In this document: positions 24,065 through 31,344 of the stretch, one piece after another
Position numbering within the stretch: the first letter of the stretch is position 1
Layout of the letters: each line of letters begins with the position of its first letter
From: an uncultured Clostridia bacterium
GTDB lineage: Bacteria; Bacillota; Clostridia; Oscillospirales; Ruminococcaceae
Reading direction: 5' to 3'
Length of the DNA: 64,000 nt
NCBI GenBank assembly: GCA_947584375.1
Contig: CANPWL010000002.1
Coordinates: 1-64,000 of the forward strand
The notes under the pieces: generated by a model
Told to the model about the DNA's origin: nothing
Databases searched by the model: none
The model's input: only the letters and a program-made list of their open reading frames with translations
Made by a program: the position numbers and the translations under genes

Positions 24065-24955
24065 TTGGGATTTTTCAGCAATTACGAAAATGCAGGACCG
24101 GGTATTCCGAAAGCTCCTCAGGAAAAAACGGATTTTTTTAAATTTTTTGAGATTTATGGACGTCGTTTTTGGAAGCTGATGGAAATAAATCTTATGTACT
24201 TCATCTGTTATCTTCCTGTGCTATTGGGGATGACTTTGCTGTTCAGTGAAAAATATGCTGTTAATATAAAGGTCGTAGGAATAAGCGCGTTAAGCATTAT
24301 ATTTATAGCTGTTATAGGACCAGCCACATCAGGGTTTACAAAGGTTATAAGAAACTACTCACAAGAGAGAAATGCTTTTATATTTGCCGATTTTATTGAT
24401 ACATTTAAAAAGTGTTATAAGCAGTCGTTTATAATGGGTATTATTGATATTATTTTTGCTATTGGATTTATAGTATCGGTTGTTTCATACAGCACATGGG
24501 CTCAGCAAAACTCGGTTATGTATATTCCGTTTATTATTTGTTTAAGCTGTATGCTTATGTTTATAATGATGCACTTTTACATATATCAGCTGATTGTTTC
24601 AACTAATCTGTCTTTAATGCAGATAATAAAGAACTCGTTTCTATTGGTTGGAATAAGCGTTAAGAGGTGTTTATTTAATATACTAATTATTGCAGTTTTG
24701 ATATTTCTAATTTTGTTTTTCTATCCTTATTCGGTATTTGTAATTCCGTTTTTGCCTTTGAGTTTCGGGTGCTTTTTAATTTGTTTTAATTGTTATCCGT
24801 TTATAAGGAAATATGTGATCCAGCCCTATTACAAAGACAGGGGAGAGGAAAGTCCTGAGTTTGATTATCTGAAAGAAGATGGCGATAATCTTTTTGAGGA
24901 CAAGGGCGGAACAGAAACGCCTATAAAGAAACAGAGAAGACGAAATATAAGATAA
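24065..24955 (+). CDS. DUF624 (YesL-like) membrane protein
   Basis: 296 aa with five or six membrane segments. The N-terminal pattern FFEIYGRRFWKLMEINLMYF followed by GPATSGFTKVIRNYSQER matches DUF624/YesL proteins, which often accompany carbohydrate uptake genes; here no sugar genes are near. The C-terminal tail is cytosolic, acidic then basic. TTG start, preceded at 14 bases by AAAAAGG and closer by TTTGGTGAT, both within the upstream RNA element. Function unknown. A strong inverted-repeat terminator follows. Confidence 0.75.
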   Translation: MGFFSNYENAGPGIPKAPQEKTDFFKFFEIYGRRFWKLMEINLMYFICYLPVLLGMTLLFSEKYAVNIKVVGISALSIIFIAVIGPATSGFTKVIRNYSQERNAFIFADFIDTFKKCYKQSFIMGIIDIIFAIGFIVSVVSYSTWAQQNSVMYIPFIICLSCMLMFIMMHFYIYQLIVSTNLSLMQIIKNSFLLVGISVKRCLFNILIIAVLIFLILFFYPYSVFVIPFLPLSFGCFLICFNCYPFIRKYVIQPYYKDRGEESPEFDYLKEDGDNLFEDKGGTETPIKKQRRRNIR

Positions 24956-24972
24956 ACAAATATTATAGTTTT

Positions 24973-25012
24973 ATACCGCCGCTATGGTTTATCCATAACG
25001 GCGGTATTTGTA
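24973..25012. terminator. Stem-loop terminator between convergent genes
   Basis: ATACCGCCG (24973-24981)/CGGCGGTAT (24999-25007), with an inner TATGG/CCATA pairing, forms a long hairpin followed by TTTGTATAAT. Confidence 0.7.
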
Positions 25013-25090
25013 TAATATATAATTTGTGTAATGATAATATAAAACAATTTATATCTTACAAGAACAGGCTCGCACAGCGACTTGCTTTAA

Positions 25091-25525
25091 TTACAAAAAC
25101 TCTCGTATATCTGCTGTCAATTTTTCTTCAAGATGAATTAAACGCTTTGTGATGTCTTTTGAATTTTCATCTGCGGCTTCATATTGATTCAAGTATCTGT
25201 TGAGCGTTTTTACTCCCATATTGCAGCCGTCTGTTATCAAGTCTGCAATAGTAGAATCCGATTCGTCGGCGGCAAGCTTTGCATTTGTTTTTATCCATGA
25301 CATACCCTTTGCCATAGGATTTGGATTTTTACCTTCGTCATGGAATCTGTCAAGGCTGGTTTGAATTTCGTCTTTTAGAAACTCATGTTCGGATTTACAT
25401 TCAGACAGGCAGGTTCTGAAATAATCGCTCTGCACATGATCCATGACCTCGTCTATTGAAGCTACTCCCATTTTTACTCCTGCATCGCATTCTCTGAGTA
25501 ATTTTATAGTATCTTGTTCGATCAT
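25091..25525 (-). CDS. Small helical protein, possibly ferritin-like (unknown function)
   Basis: 144 aa, almost entirely predicted alpha-helical, with Glu/His/Asp spaced through helices (IDEVMDHVQSD, CKSEHEFLKDEI, LIHLEEKL), suggesting a four-helix bundle like the DUF2383/ferritin-like group, but the iron-ligand pattern is not clear. No signal or membrane segment. The start is ATG 25525, preceded at 8 bases by AAAGGAG; the longer frame to 25564 lacks a site. Transcribed alone on the minus strand, after the terminator of the HD-protein gene. Confidence 0.65.
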   Translation of the reverse strand: MIEQDTIKLLRECDAGVKMGVASIDEVMDHVQSDYFRTCLSECKSEHEFLKDEIQTSLDRFHDEGKNPNPMAKGMSWIKTNAKLAADESDSTIADLITDGCNMGVKTLNRYLNQYEAADENSKDITKRLIHLEEKLTADIREFL

Positions 25526-25591
25526 AAAAAATATCTCCTTTAATTTTTTTATTAATATAACCAATTTAAGAAATAATATTTGTAATAAATT

Positions 25592-25629
25592 AAAACGGCA
25601 AACCCTGATTTAAAAGGGAAAGCCGTTTT
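25592..25629 (-). terminator. Terminator of the HD-domain gene
   Basis: AAAACGGC (25592-25599)/GCCGTTTT (25622-25629) with an inner CCC/GGG pair; read on the minus strand, it ends in TTTTAATTTATT. Confidence 0.75.
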
Positions 25630-25649
25630 ATTTGCTATTTATATGTAAA

Positions 25650-26240
25650 CTATCCTTTTCTGCCCTCAAGCAGGAACGTAGCTTCCATATCGGCAATGTT
25701 AAGTGCCAGAGCTAAAGGAAACTTATCAAGCGCAGTTCCTACGGTGTTTTTGTTTTCCTCGCCTGAGAAGCCCATATGATAGCGTATTGCAAACGCCTCG
25801 TCCCGTGAAAGACGCATGTAGCCGCTTATCATATATACAGATTTTTCTCCGTGTCCATAAGGAAGATTATCCTCATACTGATAAAAAGGAACTTTTGTCC
25901 ACTGTCCGCTTTCATCTTTAACATTTCGCATACTGGTTTTATATACGTTTATTTTGCATATATCATGTAAAAGAGCAACTATTGCAATTGTTTCATCACT
26001 GTATGATAAACCAAACTCCTCTTTTACTTTATCACGGCTGAGATAATCCTTCAAGCATTTATATACGTTTATGCTGTGTTCTGCAAGACCGCCTTTATAG
26101 GCTCCGTGAAATCTGGTAGACGCAGGAGCTGAAAAAAAGTCGCATTTCTTTTCATCAATAAGATATTCTAAAAGTTCCTTTGAGCCTTCACGTTTAATAT
26201 TATCAGTAAAAATCTTAAAAAATTCTTCTTTAAAATCCAT
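25650..26240 (-). CDS. HD-domain phosphohydrolase-like protein
   Basis: 196-aa protein of the HD superfamily. It shows GGLAEHSINVYKCL (metal His), VALLHDICKI (His-Asp pair), HGEKSVYMI and a terminal ALNIADMEATFL with a metal Asp, so all ligands of a metal-dependent phosphohydrolase are present. This resembles hydrolases/RNA-linked HD proteins of Firmicutes; the substrate is unknown. I use Met 26240 (MDFKEEFF); the frame continues to 26300 but the extra residues look non-homologous. The ribosome binding site is weak in either case. Confidence 0.75.
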   Translation of the reverse strand: MDFKEEFFKIFTDNIKREGSKELLEYLIDEKKCDFFSAPASTRFHGAYKGGLAEHSINVYKCLKDYLSRDKVKEEFGLSYSDETIAIVALLHDICKINVYKTSMRNVKDESGQWTKVPFYQYEDNLPYGHGEKSVYMISGYMRLSRDEAFAIRYHMGFSGEENKNTVGTALDKFPLALALNIADMEATFLLEGRKG

Positions 26241-26322
26241 AGTAGTAACATCTTCTTTCCGATGTAATTCATAATATATATTAAGTATATCATAAAACAA
26301 ATTTAAAATAAAGACCTTTCTC

Positions 26323-26351
26323 TTGATTTATGGGTTAAACTGTGATATTAT
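26323..26351 (+). promoter_or_regulatory. glmS promoter
   Basis: TTGATT (26323-26328), 17-base spacer, TATTAT (26346-26351). Only about 67 bases separate it from the start codon. Confidence 0.65.
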
Positions 26352-26418
26352 ATTAAAAAATATGCATAGTATAAAGACAGATAATTGCATAAACAGGTAA
26401 CGATAGGAGACGGATTTT

Positions 26419-28239
26419 ATGTGCGGAATAGTTGGTTATGTCGGACAAAAAGACTGTACAAAAATTTTGTTGGACTCATTGTCAAAGCTTGAATACAGAG
26501 GTTATGATTCTGCCGGAGTTGCGGTTGTTCAAGACGGTGAACTTGTAACAAAGAAAAATAAAGGTCGTCTTTCGGGTTTAGAAGAAAAAATGAATAAAGA
26601 AGGCTGGCTTAAAGGAAATTGCGGAATAGGGCATACCCGTTGGGCAACTCACGGAGAGCCGTCAGATATAAATTCCCACCCTCACGGAAATGCTAATATC
26701 ACCATTGTTCATAACGGTATAATAGAAAACTATAAGAAGATAAAAGACTTTTTAGAAAGCAAGGGATATGTTTTTACCAGTCAGACTGATACGGAAACTG
26801 TTGCAAAATTGTTAGACTTTTATTATAACGGAAATCCAAGAGAAACTATTGCCAAAGCCATGTCGGAAATTGAGGGCTCTTATGCTTTGGGAATTCTTTT
26901 CAAGGATTTCCCTGATCAGATTTTTGCGGTAAGAAAGGACTCTCCGCTTATTGTTGGAGCAGGAGAGGGTGAAAGTTTTATTGCTTCTGATGTACCGGCA
27001 ATAATAAAGTATACTAAAAACTACTATCTGCTTGATGAAAATGAAATAGCGGTTTTAACGGCTGATGAAATTAATTTTTATGATATTCACGGAATGAGTA
27101 TCCAAAAAGAACTGTTAACGGCAAATTGGGATTTAGAAGCTGCCGAAAAAGGCGGATATGAGCATTTTATGTTAAAGGAAATTCATGAACAGCCGAATTC
27201 TGTTAAAATGACAGTATCCCCGAGAATCGTTGACGGATTACCTGATTTCTCCGAATCAGGTATCACAAATGAACTTTTAAACAGCTTTAACCGTATTTTT
27301 ATTGTAGCATGCGGAACAGCAATGTATGCGGGCACAGTCGGTAAGTATGTCATAGAGAAACTCTCAAGAATACCTGTAACGGTTGATGTTGCTTCTGAGT
27401 TTAGATACAGAAATCCCATTTTGACTGATAAAGATTTGGTTATTTTGGTTTCTCAGTCGGGTGAAACAGCAGATACGCTGGCGTCGCTTAGATTGGCTAA
27501 AAAAATCGGAGCAGTAACTATGTCTATTGTAAATGTTAAAGGGTCGTCAATCGCAAGAGAGTCGGATTATGTTATATACTCACATGCAGGACCTGAAATT
27601 TCGGTTGCATCTACAAAGGCGTATATGGTACAGATTTCGGTTTTTTATCTGCTTGCGTTTGAACTTGCGTATTCCAATGGTATTATTACTGAGGATGAAT
27701 GCAGACGTCTTGTATCTGTACTTCAAACAGTACCCGATAAAATTGAAGAGGTTTTAAAGGACAAGGACGGAGTGTCATATATAGCTTCACAATTAATCGG
27801 TACTGATAATCTGTTCTATATAGGCAGAGGGCTTGATTATGCTTTGAGTATGGAGGGTTCTTTAAAGCTCAAGGAAATATCATATATACACTCTGAGGCA
27901 TATGCAGCCGGTGAACTGAAGCACGGTCCTATTTCGCTCGTCAATGACGGAATGCCTGTAATAGCTGTTGCTACACAGAGAGAACTGTTTGACAAAACGA
28001 TCAGTAATGTAAAGGAAGTCAAGGCAAGAGGAGCAAGGGTCATTTTAATAACACATTCTTCTATGAGCGTTGACGAGGACGCCGCAGATTTTGTTATCGG
28101 ACTGCCTACTATTGACGATATGCTTATGCCTATGATTGCAGCAGTTCCACTGCAACTTATCGCATATTATACTTCAGTATTAAAGGGAAATGATGTTGAC
28201 AAGCCTAGAAATTTAGCAAAATCGGTTACTGTTGAATAA
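26419..28239 (+). CDS. glmS: Glutamine--fructose-6-phosphate aminotransferase (isomerizing)
   Basis: 606-aa GlmS, entry enzyme of UDP-GlcNAc and peptidoglycan synthesis. N-terminal class II glutaminase domain: MCGIVGYVG with nucleophile Cys 2, RWATHG and NGIIENY. Two SIS sugar-isomerase domains: VACGTAMYAG, SQSGETADT and, near the end, SEAYAAGELKHGPISL. The C-terminus KPRNLAKSVTVE is the conserved tail. Monocistronic. Unlike in Bacillus, there is no room upstream for a glmS ribozyme. Confidence 0.98.
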   Translation: MCGIVGYVGQKDCTKILLDSLSKLEYRGYDSAGVAVVQDGELVTKKNKGRLSGLEEKMNKEGWLKGNCGIGHTRWATHGEPSDINSHPHGNANITIVHNGIIENYKKIKDFLESKGYVFTSQTDTETVAKLLDFYYNGNPRETIAKAMSEIEGSYALGILFKDFPDQIFAVRKDSPLIVGAGEGESFIASDVPAIIKYTKNYYLLDENEIAVLTADEINFYDIHGMSIQKELLTANWDLEAAEKGGYEHFMLKEIHEQPNSVKMTVSPRIVDGLPDFSESGITNELLNSFNRIFIVACGTAMYAGTVGKYVIEKLSRIPVTVDVASEFRYRNPILTDKDLVILVSQSGETADTLASLRLAKKIGAVTMSIVNVKGSSIARESDYVIYSHAGPEISVASTKAYMVQISVFYLLAFELAYSNGIITEDECRRLVSVLQTVPDKIEEVLKDKDGVSYIASQLIGTDNLFYIGRGLDYALSMEGSLKLKEISYIHSEAYAAGELKHGPISLVNDGMPVIAVATQRELFDKTISNVKEVKARGARVILITHSSMSVDEDAADFVIGLPTIDDMLMPMIAAVPLQLIAYYTSVLKGNDVDKPRNLAKSVTVE

Positions 28240-28244
28240 AGAAA

Positions 28245-28273
28245 GGGCAGCTGAAAGGCTGCCCGCATTATTT
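28245..28273 (+). terminator. glmS terminator
   Basis: Perfect 7-bp GC-rich stem GGGCAGC (28245-28251)/GCTGCCC (28258-28264), followed by a weak U-containing tail GCATTATTT. Confidence 0.65.
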
Positions 28274-28354
28274 ATAATGTGTATTAAGTATTTAATTTTT
28301 TGAAAATTAATAAGTTTATGTTTAGCATACATATTAAAAAATTTTGGAGGAATT

Positions 28355-29002
28355 ATGGGAAGTTATAGAGCGTTCGTATTTGATTTTGATTTGACATTGG
28401 CAGACAGTACAAAGGGCATTTTTATATGCTATAAAAAATGCTTAGAGCATTTTGGGTACAGAATACCAAGGAATGACGAGATATTTGCAACAATAGGTCA
28501 CACGATCCAAGATTCCCTGGGCTTGCTTATTGGTGAAAAGCCTGAGAATGTAGATGAGATGCATAAATATTATGTAAGCTTGGCTGATAAGTATATGGCA
28601 AAAAATACTGAGTTTTATCCTAATGTTATTGCAGTACTTCAGGTATTGAAGCAGTCGGGGAAAAAGGTCGGAATCGTTTCGACTAAATTCAGGTACAGAA
28701 TTATGCAGAGCTTTGAAAGGACAGGATCATTTCCTGTTGATGAAATAGTCGGCGGAGAGGATGTTAAAACTCACAAGCCCAGCCCAGAGGGACTTCTTAT
28801 TATGCTTGGACGTTTAGGTGTTTCAAAGAATGAAACGCTTTATATAGGCGATAGCTATATAGACGCTGAAACTGCTGAAAATGCAGGGGTCAATTTTGCA
28901 GGTGTATTAACTGGTTCTACTTCAGAGAAGAATTTTTTAAAATATCCTTGCGTTATGGTTAAGGAAAGTATTTTAGATATAATCACTGATTTACATAAAT
29001 AA
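28355..29002 (+). CDS. HAD-family phosphatase (phosphoglycolate phosphatase-like)
   Basis: 215-aa haloacid dehalogenase hydrolase. Motif I FDFDLTLADS (nucleophile Asp 10, acid/base Asp 12), an alpha-helical C1 cap, motif II VSTKF, motif III Lys in HKPSPEGL and motif IV YIGDSYIDAETA. These fit the Gph/PpaX group acting on small phosphorylated metabolites; the substrate cannot be told. GGAGG precedes the ATG. No shared operon is evident. Confidence 0.88.
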   Translation: MGSYRAFVFDFDLTLADSTKGIFICYKKCLEHFGYRIPRNDEIFATIGHTIQDSLGLLIGEKPENVDEMHKYYVSLADKYMAKNTEFYPNVIAVLQVLKQSGKKVGIVSTKFRYRIMQSFERTGSFPVDEIVGGEDVKTHKPSPEGLLIMLGRLGVSKNETLYIGDSYIDAETAENAGVNFAGVLTGSTSEKNFLKYPCVMVKESILDIITDLHK

Positions 29003-29121
29003 ATGTCATTAATAAAAATGGCAAAAGTTAATAAATTGTTAAATTTACTTGCTTAAAAGTATATACAATGATATAATAAATTATTATATAATTTTGAATT
29101 TTATATATAAAAAAGACAGAT

Positions 29122-29254
29122 GGTTGGTATGAAAGTAAAATTATTTTCAAGTCATTTCAACCTTTGACGAAAAATTAAACGGAAGTTTCTTGGGTTAGAA
29201 CCAACTCTTAAATTTTAAGAAAGGCAGCTTTTGCACTGCAAAGGCATGGTGATT
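29122..29254 (+). promoter_or_regulatory. Copy C of the repeated 5' UTR element
   Basis: The closing stem here is GGTTGGT (29122-29128) with ACCAACT (29200-29206), different in sequence from copies B and D. It is followed by AAGAAAGG (29217-29224), hairpin GCTTTTGC-ACT-GCAAAGGC (29227-29245) and GGTGATT (29248-29254), four bases before ATG 29258 of yicC. The hairpin has one wobble relative to copy A. Confidence 0.62.
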
Positions 29255-29257
29255 ATT

Positions 29258-30136
29258 ATGATAAAAAGCATGACCGGTTTTGGACGTGAACAAGGTATTG
29301 TAGACGGATACGAAATACTTGTTGAGATTCGTTCTGTAAACCACAGATATTTTGAATTTAACTCAAGGCTTCCCAGGAATTTTGGCTATCTTGATGAAAA
29401 ACTTAAATCCTTATCAGGAGAACGAATCTCGAGAGGTAAGGTTGAAGTTTTTGTTACTATTTCAAAGAATGAGGGTACAGAGGCAGAAATAGAAGTTAAT
29501 TTGGATCTTGCAAGAGGATATGTAAATGCTCTCAGAAACGCCAATGAAGCATTGGAACTTAATGATGATTTGTCCTTGACAAGTCTTATGAGATTCCCGG
29601 ATGTTTTTAAGATTCAATTGGTTCAGGATGATGAAGAAATCATATGGAACGCTGTTAAGCAGATATGCAGTACAGCGCTGGATAAGTTTATAGATATGCG
29701 GGAAACGGAAGGTCAAAAAATGTATGATGATATTTCATCCAGGCTTGAATTTATTGAAAACAAGACTAATGAAATTAAGAGTATTATGCCGCAAATCAAT
29801 GAAAACTATAAGAACAGGCTTTATTCAAAGATAAAAGAAACTCTTGCTGATAAAGATGTTGACGAACAGAGAATATTAACTGAGGTAGCAATTTTTTCTG
29901 ATAAAACCGCTGTTGATGAGGAAACTGTAAGATTACATAGTCATATTTCACAGTTTAGAGAGTTGATAAACAGTGACGAACCTGTCGGTAGAAAGCTTGA
30001 CTTTCTTGTTCAGGAATTAAACCGTGAGGTAAACACAATAGGTTCCAAAGCACAAGATTTATCTGTGACGAAAACTGTTGTTGATTTAAAATCAGAAATA
30101 GAAAAAATAAGAGAACAAATTCAGAACATTGAGTAG
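29258..30136 (+). CDS. yicC: YicC-family endoribonuclease
   Basis: 292-aa YicC/YloC protein, a family shown to have endoribonuclease activity. N-terminal MIKSMTGFGRE, EIRSVNHRYFE and the C-terminal block KLDFLVQELNREVNTIGSKA are diagnostic. The start is ATG 29258, which matches the family N-terminus; the upstream extension to 29231 lies in the hairpin of the 5' element. First gene of yicC-remA-gmk-rpoZ-priA, the same order as Bacillus yloC-remA-gmk. Confidence 0.95.
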   Translation: MIKSMTGFGREQGIVDGYEILVEIRSVNHRYFEFNSRLPRNFGYLDEKLKSLSGERISRGKVEVFVTISKNEGTEAEIEVNLDLARGYVNALRNANEALELNDDLSLTSLMRFPDVFKIQLVQDDEEIIWNAVKQICSTALDKFIDMRETEGQKMYDDISSRLEFIENKTNEIKSIMPQINENYKNRLYSKIKETLADKDVDEQRILTEVAIFSDKTAVDEETVRLHSHISQFRELINSDEPVGRKLDFLVQELNREVNTIGSKAQDLSVTKTVVDLKSEIEKIREQIQNIE

Positions 30137-30148
30137 AGGTATGAGCTT

Positions 30149-30412
30149 ATGCAGTTAATAAACATTGGTTTTGGAAATATGATATCTTCATCCAGACTCG
30201 TTGCAATCGTAAGTCCGGAATCTGCACCGATTAAAAGACTGATCAGTGATGCTAAATCAAAGGGAACTCTCATTGACGCTACTTACGGAAGAAAGACAAG
30301 GGCGGTTATAATAATGGACAGCGATCATATTATTTTGACGGCAGTACAGCCTGAAACTGTTGCAGGACGGGTTGATTGTAACGGTGACGTTGCATCCGGT
30401 GCTGCCTTTTGA
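30149..30412 (+). CDS. remA: RemA-family regulator (DUF370)
   Basis: 87 aa. [20 protein letters not shown] and [20 protein letters not shown] match RemA, the DNA-binding biofilm-matrix regulator of Bacillus that forms ring-shaped oligomers on DNA. Lies 12 bases after yicC and before gmk, the conserved order. In Clostridia without Bacillus matrix operons the targets are unknown. Confidence 0.95.
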   Translation: MQLINIGFGNMISSSRLVAIVSPESAPIKRLISDAKSKGTLIDATYGRKTRAVIIMDSDHIILTAVQPETVAGRVDCNGDVASGAAF

Positions 30413-30517
30413 GAGTATGATTAATGTAAATAGTTTGTGCAACGGCAGGTCGTATTTAGATTAAAACAAAATTGGTAAAAGGAGAACTGCTCTTTAAGGA
30501 GTGTAGTTATAAATAAT

Positions 30518-31126
30518 ATGAATAGAGGAAAGCTTTATGTTGTATCCGCTCCATCAGGCTGCGGAAAGGGAAGTATACTTTCAGAGGTATTAAAAAACAA
30601 TAAAAATCTGTTTTACTCGGTTTCGGCTACGACAAGAAGTCCCAGAGAAGGAGAGGTCAATGGAGTAAATTATTATTTTGTGTCTTTAGAAGAGTTCAAG
30701 CGGGAAATAGAAAGTGAAGGTATGCTTGAATATGCAGAATTCTGCGGAAACTTTTATGGAACTCCTAAGAAAAAAGTTATGGAAAAGCTTGAACAGGGAT
30801 TTGACGTTATTTTAGAAATAGAAACGGTCGGTGCTATGAAGATAAAAAAAGCTATGAAAGACGCAATTTTAATATTTATTCTGCCGCCGTCTGTTTCGGA
30901 ATTGAGAAGACGCTTAAACAAGCGAGGTACTGAAGAAGAAAGCGTCATTGATAAGAGGATAAATGAAGCGGTTGATGAAATTAAAAAGGCTGTTTATTAT
31001 GATTATGTAATGATGAATGATGAGTTAGAAAAAGCAATTAAAGATTTTGAGGCAATATTAAAGGTTTCAAAGCTTACAATTGAAAACAATAGAAATTTGA
31101 TAGAAGAGGTGCTTAAAAATGCTTAG
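30518..31126 (+). CDS. gmk: Guanylate kinase
   Basis: 202-aa enzyme converting GMP to GDP with ATP. P-loop VVSAPSGCGKGSI at the N-terminus, GMP-binding SATTRSPREGEVNGVNYYFV, and the lid segment LNKRGTEEESVIDKR. The 105-base gap after remA contains AAAAGGAG (30477-30484) and, further down, AAGGAG within an imperfect hairpin before ATG 30518, an arrangement like the 5' element described elsewhere. Overlaps rpoZ by 8 bases. Confidence 0.97.
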   Translation: MNRGKLYVVSAPSGCGKGSILSEVLKNNKNLFYSVSATTRSPREGEVNGVNYYFVSLEEFKREIESEGMLEYAEFCGNFYGTPKKKVMEKLEQGFDVILEIETVGAMKIKKAMKDAILIFILPPSVSELRRRLNKRGTEEESVIDKRINEAVDEIKKAVYYDYVMMNDELEKAIKDFEAILKVSKLTIENNRNLIEEVLKNA

Positions 31127-31325
31127 ACCTGCAATTTCACAAATATTAAAAAATAATGAGAGTTATTATTCACTTGTAATAGCAGTTGCTAAAAGGGCAA
31201 GGCAGTTATCAGACGATTCAAACAAAGAAAAAACTGCTCTTGAAGAGAAACCGGTTAAAACTGCAATTGATGAATTTGCGAGAGGTGAATTTAAAATTAT
31301 TGAGGATCCGAGTTTGAGACGCTAA
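31119..31325 (+). CDS. rpoZ: RNA polymerase omega subunit
   Basis: 68-aa omega subunit, which assists beta-prime folding. MLRPAISQILKNNESYYSLV, the VAKRARQLSDD helix and KPVKTAIDEFARGEFKI are the family core. Starts inside the end of gmk, so translation is coupled; gmk-rpoZ adjacency is standard. Confidence 0.95.
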   Translation: MLRPAISQILKNNESYYSLVIAVAKRARQLSDDSNKEKTALEEKPVKTAIDEFARGEFKIIEDPSLRR

Positions 31326-31344
31326 TTGCTTTGAGGTGAGGAAT

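Noticed and set aside
24838-24860. GAGGAAAGTCC motif resembling the RNase P RNA 5' signature
   Set aside because: It lies in the coding end of the DUF624 gene and none of the other RNase P conserved regions follow.
25060-25085. GGCTCGCACAGCG near the end of a minus-strand gene as another copy of the 5' element
   Set aside because: Shares only GGCTCGCA; no SD, hairpin or start codon follows on either strand.
26352-26418. Possible glmS ribozyme upstream of glmS
   Set aside because: Only about 67 bases separate the promoter from the start codon and no ribozyme core is seen; the space is too small.
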